This document shows positions 5,223-10,836 of a stretch of 10,836 nt of DNA, piece after piece (the first letter of the stretch is position 1; every line of letters begins with the position of its first letter). The stretch lies in assembly GCA_029287875.1 (NCBI GenBank), contig JARFQH010000331.1:1-10836 (forward strand), given 5' to 3'. The position numbers and the translations under genes are program-made. Under the pieces are notes generated by a model. The model had not been told where the DNA came from. It saw nothing but the letters and a program-made list of their open reading frames with translations, and searched no databases. The DNA is from Desulfobacteraceae bacterium. GTDB lineage: Bacteria; Desulfobacterota; Desulfobacteria; Desulfobacterales; SG8-13.

Positions 5223-6395
5223 TCACCGCTCCCGCAGCCGGGGGTTCAGCGCGTCGCGCAAGCCTTCCCCGAAGAGGTTGAATGCCAGTACGACCACGAG
5301 GATGGTAATGCCCGGTATAAAAGTGAGCCAAGGGGCGTCGAAAATAAAGTTCTGACCGTCTGACAGGATGTTGCCCCAGGTGGCATTCGGCGGCGGAACG
5401 CCGAAGCCGAGAAAGCTCAGGCCGGCTTCAGTCAGGATTGCCGAGGCAATGCCGAGGGTGGCCGACACCAGTACCGGTGCGACGGCGTTGGGCATCATGT
5501 GACGGAAAATGATCCTCAGATTACCGACGCCCAAGGCGCGCACGGCAGCGACGAAGTCCTGTTCACGCAGGGCGAGAAATTCGGCGCGCACGAAACGGGT
5601 GGTTCCCATCCAACTGGTGAGGCCGATGACGATCATGATGTTGTAAATGCTGGCCGGTAAAAGGGCCACCACCGTGAGAATTAAAAAGAACGTCGGGAAG
5701 CAGAGCATGATGTCCACCAGCCGCATAATCAGTGTGTCGATGGTAAGGGTCTTGAAGTTGAGCAGTCCCATTCCGGGCACGGATTGGTGTCCCTGTCCAG
5801 TGCGGCTTCGGCCGAAAAACAACCAAAGAGTGAGGATACCTCCCAAACAGAACAGTACCGAACCCCAGATGGGCTTTATGGCAAGCAAGACGGCACCGGC
5901 CAGCAGCATGCCCGCAACGATGACGTGATCCAGCCGGACGTGGTTCTGACCGAAATATCCGGCGATACCCCCGAGAAAAATTCCGATGACGACCGATATA
6001 CCGACGGCCACGAAACCGACGGTCAGAGACACCCAAGCGCCCTGGAGCATGCGGGCGAACACGTCCCGCCCCAACTCATCGGTGCCGAGCAAGTAGACCC
6101 CGAAGGCCGGAACTTCATCGGGCTGTAACGATTCCAGGTTCGGCTTTGAAAGGGGCGGGCGCAGTTTCTCCTGGAGCCGGATGAGTGACGGATTGAGAAC
6201 CGGCTTGTTGCCGGAAGTCAGCAGCAAGCCGACAACAGCGGCCGCAAAAAACAACAGAAAAAACACCATCCCGATCACCGCCATGCGGTTCTGCTTGAAT
6301 ATCGTCCAGAACTGTTGCCAGAGGCTGCGCCTGGGAGCCAAGGGGCGTTCGAGACTGTTTTCCGGCGCAGGCTGCACCTGATGTCGGGTTTGCAT
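5223..6395 (-). CDS. oppC: Peptide ABC transporter permease, OppC/DppC type, with extra membrane segments
   Basis: Inner-membrane permease subunit of 390 residues, where about 300 is usual. The first membrane helix is at 38-60. The conserved GTDELGRDVFARMLQGAW block is at 104-121 and the ATPase-contacting EAA loop at about 272-303 (EFLALREQDF to RHMMPN). The conserved FGVPPPNATWGNIL block is at 331-344, and the C-terminus is typical, near ALNPRLRER. Between IAGYFG (144-149) and the continuation IDTLIMRLVDIM (219-230), which are nearly adjacent in ordinary family members, lie about 69 extra residues with two hydrophobic segments (about 157-173 and 175-194). The reading frame does extend much further upstream, to about 7115, but that part is an overlap with permease B. 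I place the start at the ATG 6395-6393, sharing one base with the permease B stop (TGATG). An AAGGA (6410-6406) lies 10 bases upstream. Confidence 0.92.
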   Translation of the reverse strand: MQTRHQVQPAPENSLERPLAPRRSLWQQFWTIFKQNRMAVIGMVFFLLFFAAAVVGLLLTSGNKPVLNPSLIRLQEKLRPPLSKPNLESLQPDEVPAFGVYLLGTDELGRDVFARMLQGAWVSLTVGFVAVGISVVIGIFLGGIAGYFGQNHVRLDHVIVAGMLLAGAVLLAIKPIWGSVLFCLGGILTLWLFFGRSRTGQGHQSVPGMGLLNFKTLTIDTLIMRLVDIMLCFPTFFLILTVVALLPASIYNIMIVIGLTSWMGTTRFVRAEFLALREQDFVAAVRALGVGNLRIIFRHMMPNAVAPVLVSATLGIASAILTEAGLSFLGFGVPPPNATWGNILSDGQNFIFDAPWLTFIPGITILVVVLAFNLFGEGLRDALNPRLRER

Positions 6396-7354
6396 CACAA
6401 CCGAATCCTTGGGTCGACCACCATGTACAGAAGGTCGGATATAAAGGTCCCGATCAGCACCAAGACTGCGGATATGAAATTGACAGTTAGAATGACCGGG
6501 TAATCTCTGGCCAGGATCGCCTCGTAGGCCATGCGGCCCATACCCGGCCAGGAGAAAATCGATTCGATGATGACCGAGCCGCCGATCAGTCCCGGCAGGA
6601 TCAGTCCGAACATCGTCACAAACGGCAGCAGGGCGTTGCGCAGGGCGTGGTGGTAATTGACCTCGTCGGGCGGCAGGCCTTTCGCCCTGGCCGTGCGGAT
6701 GTAGTCCTGGCCTCCGACCTCCAGCATCTGGCTGCGGACGTATCGTGACAGAACTGCGATTCCGCCGGTGGCACCGAGGATCGAGGGCAGCAACAGATGC
6801 CAGATCCGGTCCATGATCATGTGCACCGGGGAGCTGTCGCCCATCCCAAAGGTCTGCATGCCGATCACCGGCACCTGGAAATGCATCACCACCAGGATGA
6901 TGAGAAGATAGGCGAAGAAAAAACCGGGGATGGAGATCAAGAAATAGGCCACAAACGTGGAGCCCTGGTCGAACAGACTGCCGCGGCGGATGGCCGCACG
7001 GATTCCTACCGGGAAAGACAGCGTCCAGGTCAGCAGGGTGCCGACCACGAAAAGGGGCAGGCTGTTGAGGAAGCGATCCCAGATTTTTTTGAGAACCGAC
7101 TGGTTGTCTTTCCACGACACGGTCTTGCCTGTGAAAAGATCTTTGTAGAACAGCAGATATTGCCCATACAGCGGTTTGTCCAGGTGAAATTGCTGGCGAA
7201 ACCGCTCCACCATTTCGGGGGTGAATTTTGGATTCATCGGGTCGACCTGGCTGGGCTCTCCAGGCGCCAGGTGAATAATCAAAAACGACACCACCGACAC
7301 GAAAAACAAGGTGACGATTTTCTGGATGACGCTACGCCCGATAAACGAAATCAT
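6395..7354 (-). CDS. oppB: Peptide ABC transporter permease, OppB/DppB type
   Basis: The other inner-membrane permease, 319 residues, the usual length. The N-terminal helix (about 8-30) ends in HLAPGEP, the family's HLxPGDP-like motif. The remaining helices lie at about 100-120, 132-160, 187-203, 243-265 and 290-312. The EAA loop is at about 212-243 (EVGGQDYIRTARAKG to RNALLP), and the conserved IFSWPGMGRM block is at 266-275. The protein ends DPRIRL, typical for this subunit. It begins 9 bases after the binding-protein stop codon, with a GAGGGA overlapping that stop as the best ribosome binding site. It ends by sharing one base with the permease C start, so the first three importer genes are tightly coupled. 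Confidence 0.95.
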   Translation of the reverse strand: MISFIGRSVIQKIVTLFFVSVVSFLIIHLAPGEPSQVDPMNPKFTPEMVERFRQQFHLDKPLYGQYLLFYKDLFTGKTVSWKDNQSVLKKIWDRFLNSLPLFVVGTLLTWTLSFPVGIRAAIRRGSLFDQGSTFVAYFLISIPGFFFAYLLIILVVMHFQVPVIGMQTFGMGDSSPVHMIMDRIWHLLLPSILGATGGIAVLSRYVRSQMLEVGGQDYIRTARAKGLPPDEVNYHHALRNALLPFVTMFGLILPGLIGGSVIIESIFSWPGMGRMAYEAILARDYPVILTVNFISAVLVLIGTFISDLLYMVVDPRIRL

Positions 7355-7363
7355 TTTGTTTCG

Positions 7364-9499
7364 TTATCCCTCATCATTAAATAAAGGAATTTCAGATAAT
7401 TTAATCCATTTATTAAAGTAAAACATGAAATTACCGGTTTTGGTCGGCGTGATTTTTTCATAGACCGTTTGATCGTCGTCATTAACGGTCTTGATGACGA
7501 TGCGTTTGTCCAGCACGGCCGTCCATTTACCGACGTACAAAAAGGTGTACGGCTGCTCCTCGGCGATGATCTCGTGCAGCCGATGACAATCGGCCACCAG
7601 CTTTTGGTGGTTGTATTCCTGTCGTATCTTGACGATCAAATCGTCCGCCGCCTTGTTCTTGAAGGCGACGAAGTTGAGGAGGTTCGGTTTAGTCTGGCTG
7701 GAATGCCAGATCTGGTAGAGGTCCGGATCGATGCCCATGGACCAGCCCAGCACGATGGCATCAAAGTCGAGCTTGTTGACCCGCTCCTTGATGAACACCG
7801 ACCACTCCAGCAGATCGGTGCTGACATCGATGCCGATTTGCTTCCAGGCGTCCTGGGCAATGGCCAGGACGGACTTGCGGATGTCGTTGCCGCTGTTGGT
7901 GATCAGGGTGAAGGACAGACGTTTGCCGTTTTTTTCCAACCACCCCTGGGCGTTGCGTTTCCAGCCCGCCTCCGCCAGCAGTCGCAGCGCCTCTTGCGGG
8001 TCGTAAGGGACCGGCGGGATCTTTTTGTCGTAGTAATCGGTCTGCTTTGGAAAGGGTCCGGTGATGCGCTCACCCTGGCCATAGAGCACGTACTTGATGA
8101 TCTTGTCGACGTCGATGGCCATACCCAGGGCCAGGCGCACCCTGCGGTCGTTGAAGGGTTCACGGCGCATGTTGTAGCCGATGTAGGTGTAGCCGAAGGA
8201 GAGCCCTGAAAAGCTTTGAAAAAGAGGGTCGCCACGCAGACGCGCCACCTGGTAAGGCTGGACTGAGTAGCTGTCGACGGTGCCCGCGTAGAATTCCATT
8301 TCCTGGGTGAGAACGTTGGGGATGATGCGATAGGCAAAGGTCTCATAATTGGGGGGCCCGTCCCAGTATTCCTGAAAACGATCCAAAATAATGTACTGAT
8401 CCGACTTCCACTCTTTGAACTTGAAGGGACCGCAACCGACTGGGCGGCGATTGAAGTTGCTGTCGCGCACGCTGAAGTTCTGCGGGTCAAGACCGCGTGC
8501 AAGGGCCTCCTTGCGCAAGGCTTCGCGGTTGAGCAGATGTTCGGGCAAAATGCCCATCTGCCAGGTACCGATGGCCGGTGAATAGAGCCGCTTGTAAACG
8601 ATTCGGACGGTGAGCGGATCGATGACCTCCACCGTTTTGACCGGTTCGTAATCACTGGTACGTGGAGAAAGGTTTTTGGGATTCATGATGGCTTCATAGG
8701 TGAAGCGCACATCGTCGGCCCCCACCGGATGGCCATCGTGAAATCGGACACCCGCTCGGAGGTGAAAAACAATAACCGGATTCTGTTCCGTGGACGGCAG
8801 GATGTCGCGGGCATACGCGTCCAGCCGCTCGGCCGGCAACGGTTGGTCGGGATGCAGGTAACGGGTACTCTCAAAAGCCTCGAAGTAGGATTCGCCGAGC
8901 AGGTTCCGCAAGTGGTCGAAGAGATCCTGGTCGACCTCGCTTAGTCTCAACTTGATGCGGGCCGGTGCATCGACCGTGAATTGGATGTCCGCTGCGGGCG
9001 ACTTCGTCGTGGCGTCCGCGGCTTTGCGGGTCGCGGTAAACCGATGCGGCGGCAGAACGGTGATGTCGGTGATCCGGTCGAGCGTCGCTCTCAGTTTCGG
9101 GTCCATTGGCGTGTTCGAGGCTTTAGCACTGCGGATACGGTCGGCTACGGATTGCGGGTCGGTCGTGTCGGTGCCAGACGGCAACACTTGCGGGTTGACG
9201 TAGAAGTAAGCCTCTTCGTAGAGCTCCCAGCCGGAAGCGACCCGGCCGCGATATCGCAGGTTTTGGTCACGGTCGATCAGGCCCTCGAAAACATGGGACT
9301 CGATCTCGCTGCTGGCCGAATCGGCCGAAAGAATGGGGTTGAGAAGACTGGCGTCACCGGTTGAAGCGGTCACATAAGTGCTGAGCCGGTTGGGATTTCC
9401 GCGTGTTTCCTGTTCGTAGGTGGGGACCCAGAAGTAAGACTGGAGTAAGATGACGATCAACACCAGCGGCGCGAATATCAGAAGCCGTTTTATTGTCAT
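7364..9499 (-). CDS. oppA: Family 5 extracellular solute-binding protein, enlarged and membrane-anchored
   Basis: Peptide-binding subunit of the importer, facing the periplasm. At 711 residues it exceeds the usual 500-600. Family 5 landmarks include HVFEGLI (69-75), FHLRAGVRFHDGHPV (245-259), ADDVRFTYEAI (261-271), RRPVGCGPFKFKEW (351-364), the IGYNMRREPFNDRRVRLALGMAID segment (about 440-463), and ALRLLAEAGW (504-513). The usual short link between the ASGWEL-type segment (88-93) and FHLR (245) is replaced by about 150 residues I do not recognise. The N-terminus has a basic start (KR) and a hydrophobic run at about 6-24. No lipobox cysteine and no clear cleavage site follow it, so the protein is probably tethered by an uncleaved helix. 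It leads the operon, behind a structured 5' region. Peptides are the likely substrate, although family 5 also binds nickel chelates, sugars and heme. Confidence 0.92.
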   Translation of the reverse strand: MTIKRLLIFAPLVLIVILLQSYFWVPTYEQETRGNPNRLSTYVTASTGDASLLNPILSADSASSEIESHVFEGLIDRDQNLRYRGRVASGWELYEEAYFYVNPQVLPSGTDTTDPQSVADRIRSAKASNTPMDPKLRATLDRITDITVLPPHRFTATRKAADATTKSPAADIQFTVDAPARIKLRLSEVDQDLFDHLRNLLGESYFEAFESTRYLHPDQPLPAERLDAYARDILPSTEQNPVIVFHLRAGVRFHDGHPVGADDVRFTYEAIMNPKNLSPRTSDYEPVKTVEVIDPLTVRIVYKRLYSPAIGTWQMGILPEHLLNREALRKEALARGLDPQNFSVRDSNFNRRPVGCGPFKFKEWKSDQYIILDRFQEYWDGPPNYETFAYRIIPNVLTQEMEFYAGTVDSYSVQPYQVARLRGDPLFQSFSGLSFGYTYIGYNMRREPFNDRRVRLALGMAIDVDKIIKYVLYGQGERITGPFPKQTDYYDKKIPPVPYDPQEALRLLAEAGWKRNAQGWLEKNGKRLSFTLITNSGNDIRKSVLAIAQDAWKQIGIDVSTDLLEWSVFIKERVNKLDFDAIVLGWSMGIDPDLYQIWHSSQTKPNLLNFVAFKNKAADDLIVKIRQEYNHQKLVADCHRLHEIIAEEQPYTFLYVGKWTAVLDKRIVIKTVNDDDQTVYEKITPTKTGNFMFYFNKWIKLSEIPLFNDEG

Positions 9500-9629
9500 G
9501 GACGGTCACTGAAACGTGTGCTTACCAAACGGGCGGCGTCGGTTATCGCTCCGGCTGCGGGAACGGTGCTACCGCCAAGGCCAAACAGTCGTCATCTCCG
9601 CAAGATTACGGAAACCAGGAAAAGGCGCG

Positions 9630-9696
9630 GAGGCGCACTCTCGTGCGCCTCACTATCAATTACGAAGACCTCTCAGGCCTTGGCGTGATTGACGCC
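9630..9696 (-). promoter_or_regulatory. Three tandem stem-loops in the presumed leader of the binding-protein gene
   Basis: Read on the minus strand, GGCGT-CAATC-ACGCC (9696-9682) is followed with no gap by AAGGCCT-GAG-AGGTCTT (9681-9665, one G-U pair). Then comes GAGGCGCAC-GAGA-GTGCGCCTC (9651-9630), a perfect 9-base stem closed by a GNRA-type GAGA loop and followed by CGCGCCTTTTCC. The third hairpin with its short T-run could be a weak terminator or attenuator. The group does not match any riboswitch class I know. The region from here to the start codon at 9499 shows no gene. Confidence 0.45.
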
Positions 9697-9725
9697 GTAT
9701 TATTTATACCCCGGCAAAAAATAAC
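9697..9725 (-). promoter_or_regulatory. Possible promoter for the importer operon
   Basis: On the minus strand GTATAAATAATAC (9709-9697) offers TATAAA (9708-9703) or TAATAC as a -10 box, preceded by a T-rich stretch. No convincing -35 box lies at the right distance, and the GG/GC spacing here is 11 bases, one off the sigma-54 rule. If the TATAAA is used, transcription would begin about where the tandem stem-loops start. Confidence 0.25.
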
Positions 9726-9742
9726 TCCATCACTTGCTTGTC

Positions 9743-9823
9743 TTATGGCCCGTCTACTGCGTCACATCCACCCACACGTATCCCGATATGCGCAGGTGGA
9801 TGTGCCTTGTAGACAAACCATAA
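9743..9823 (-). ncRNA. Long nested hairpin element, possible structured RNA
   Basis: Three perfect inverted blocks nest inside one another: TTATGG/CCATAA (9743-9748, 9818-9823), GTCTAC/GTAGAC (9752-9757, 9809-9814) and CACATCCACC/GGTGGATGTG (9763-9772, 9795-9804). A loop of 4 bases (9782-9785) closes the fold. As a minus-strand RNA the blocks are joined by further pairs. UUU faces GGG between the two outer blocks, and a 9-base inner stem has a single A-C mismatch. This gives a 15-pair lower stem, a 4x5 internal loop and a 19-position upper stem. As a plus-strand RNA the same positions give A-C mismatches instead of G-U pairs. No U-run follows, so a simple terminator is unlikely. It could be a small RNA, a leader element or a miniature repeat element. 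Confidence 0.5.
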
Positions 9824-9893
9824 TCCGGCGCAATCGTGTGGAATTATTTTTTACCGTGACCCTTTGTAGAAAAGAGCCATTTTGGGACGGAAA

Positions 9894-10808
9894 CTAAGTC
9901 GTTCCGCCCGCGGCCGGCTTTGCCTCTTCGGCCGGCACGGGTTCCGGCGGATTGTTCTCATCACTCTTGGGCGCCGGAGGGGGTGTTTCCGCTGGAGGAG
10001 CTTCCAGTTTCTGCTCAGGTGCCGGACCCGCTTTAAGAGAGGCTATCTGCTCTTGGATCGAGTCCATTTTCTGCTGGATGAAGTTGGCCAATATATCATC
10101 CGGCTGCAGGGCAGCAGCCCGTCCGAGATGGGCTTGGGCCGTCTGAAGGTCTTTGATGGTGCCTTTTTCTGCCGCCACATCGGCCTTGTAGAGCAGTATC
10201 GTGCGGGTGATCATTTGCAGGCGTTCGGTGATGATGGCGCGATCTTCCGCACTGGTTGCATACGCACCGGCCTGAGTCAGGATGGACTTGATCTTGCTGA
10301 AGTCGGGGGAACCGGCGGCCTCGATGCTCGCGTCGGCTTTTTGAATGTAGTGTGTGAACAACATCGGAAAGACGTCTCGCCGGGCATACACCTCTTTTGT
10401 TTCTTCAGGCGGTTTCACGTCGGGCAGGACGGCCAGCTTTTCGCGCCCCAGTGGAGAAAATCGGCCTTTCCAGACTTCAACGGCATCGTTGCGTTCAACC
10501 ACATAGTACTTTCTCATGTTCTGCAGGCTGGCGACAAAAATCAGAAAAACGATCAGGGCCAGCGCAGCACCGGCGTAAACGAGCATTTTCTTCATGGGAT
10601 CTGGTTCCTCCTCTGGCGGCAGTGAGCTGTCGCCGACTTCATGGGTTTTAGGCAGCACCGGAGTCCACGTGGTTTTCGGGGTCGCCGGGGGAACGGTGTC
10701 ATCGGTTGCGGCCTTGGCCGACTCGTTTTCCGTGATTTTTGCGCTGACGGCCTCGGCGACTTCATGGGGACTTGGATCTTTTTCGGCTTTACGGTCCTGG
10801 CTTTCCAC
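9894..10808 (-). CDS. Single-pass membrane protein of unknown function
   Basis: I do not recognise this family. The 304 residues comprise an acidic, probably disordered N-terminal region (1-70), a KK before one membrane helix (about 75-95), and a mostly helical segment (about 140-260). The segment 205-240 (LLYKADVAAEKG to AALQPDD) looks like one or two degenerate TPR-like helical hairpins. The tail (260-304) is rich in Pro, Ala and Glu. Lys-Lys before the helix suggests the N-terminus is cytoplasmic and the C-terminal part periplasmic. The start used is a GTG (10808-10806) with AAAGG 7 bases upstream. The frame stays open to the window edge, so the gene may begin further upstream. It is on the importer strand but 394 bases away, so a shared function is not implied. 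Confidence 0.7.
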   Translation of the reverse strand: MESQDRKAEKDPSPHEVAEAVSAKITENESAKAATDDTVPPATPKTTWTPVLPKTHEVGDSSLPPEEEPDPMKKMLVYAGAALALIVFLIFVASLQNMRKYYVVERNDAVEVWKGRFSPLGREKLAVLPDVKPPEETKEVYARRDVFPMLFTHYIQKADASIEAAGSPDFSKIKSILTQAGAYATSAEDRAIITERLQMITRTILLYKADVAAEKGTIKDLQTAQAHLGRAAALQPDDILANFIQQKMDSIQEQIASLKAGPAPEQKLEAPPAETPPPAPKSDENNPPEPVPAEEAKPAAGGTT

Positions 10809-10836
10809 TCCAGGGCCTTTCTCGCTTGTCTTCGGC

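Noticed and set aside
6396..7115. N-terminal 240 residues of an apparent 630-residue permease fusion
   Set aside because: This stretch is an out-of-frame overlap with permease B, whose own frame shows all family motifs. Permease C starts at 6395 with a good ribosome binding site and the TGATG overlap.
9700..9740. Sigma-54 promoter upstream of the binding-protein gene
   Set aside because: The GG and GC elements on the minus strand are separated by 11 bases rather than the required 10.
9824..9893. Intrinsic terminator after the membrane protein gene
   Set aside because: Only a broken CCGT/ACGG stem with a bulge is possible, and no T-run follows on the minus strand.
9493..9897. Plus-strand frame of 134 codons across the gap upstream of the binding-protein gene
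   Set aside because: It runs through the nested hairpin and the stem-loops, has no recognisable domain and no convincing ribosome binding site.

Overview
The window looks like a chromosomal piece of a Gram-negative bacterium, most likely a deltaproteobacterium / Desulfobacterota relative. That placement is inferred from the protein style and the moderately GC-rich coding sequence; there is no rRNA or other marker gene to confirm it. The first 17 bases match the Tn5/Nextera transposon mosaic end, so the left edge is a library artefact. Every gene I can support lies on the minus strand, so transcription runs from high to low coordinates.

At the high-coordinate end (9894-10808) is a single-pass membrane protein of unknown function. 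A 394-base gap follows (9500-9893). It holds a large nested hairpin (9743-9823), an AT-rich possible promoter, and three tandem stem-loops in what would be the leader of the next gene. Then comes a peptide-type ABC importer in the order substrate-binding protein, permease B, permease C, ATPase D, ATPase F (9499 down to 2911). After a short gap there is an M24 metallopeptidase of the Xaa-Pro peptidase/creatinase fold (2846-1656), then a DUF1445 putative hydro-lyase / D-glutamate cyclase family protein (1509-724). The importer, peptidase and DUF1445 protein plausibly act in sequence: uptake of peptides, cleavage of the peptides, and processing of a glutamate-derived product. The low-coordinate end has a ribbon-helix-helix antitoxin gene (565-344). 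Its PIN-domain toxin partner appears reduced to a deletion scar (347-266) in which the two ends of the toxin gene meet at a short repeated sequence.

The most unusual structure is a family of 9-base tandem repeats with an invariant GTT core. They are arranged as facing (inverted) arrays and occur twice. One pair of arrays fills the gap between permease C and ATPase D inside the importer operon (4941-5220). The other fills the gap between the M24 gene and the DUF1445 gene (1529-1653). In both places the array begins within a few bases of the preceding stop codon and can fold into a long hairpin. The importer itself has two structural oddities: permease C carries about 70 extra residues with two extra membrane segments, and the substrate-binding protein carries about 150 extra residues in its N-terminal lobe and has a membrane anchor in place of a lipoprotein signal.
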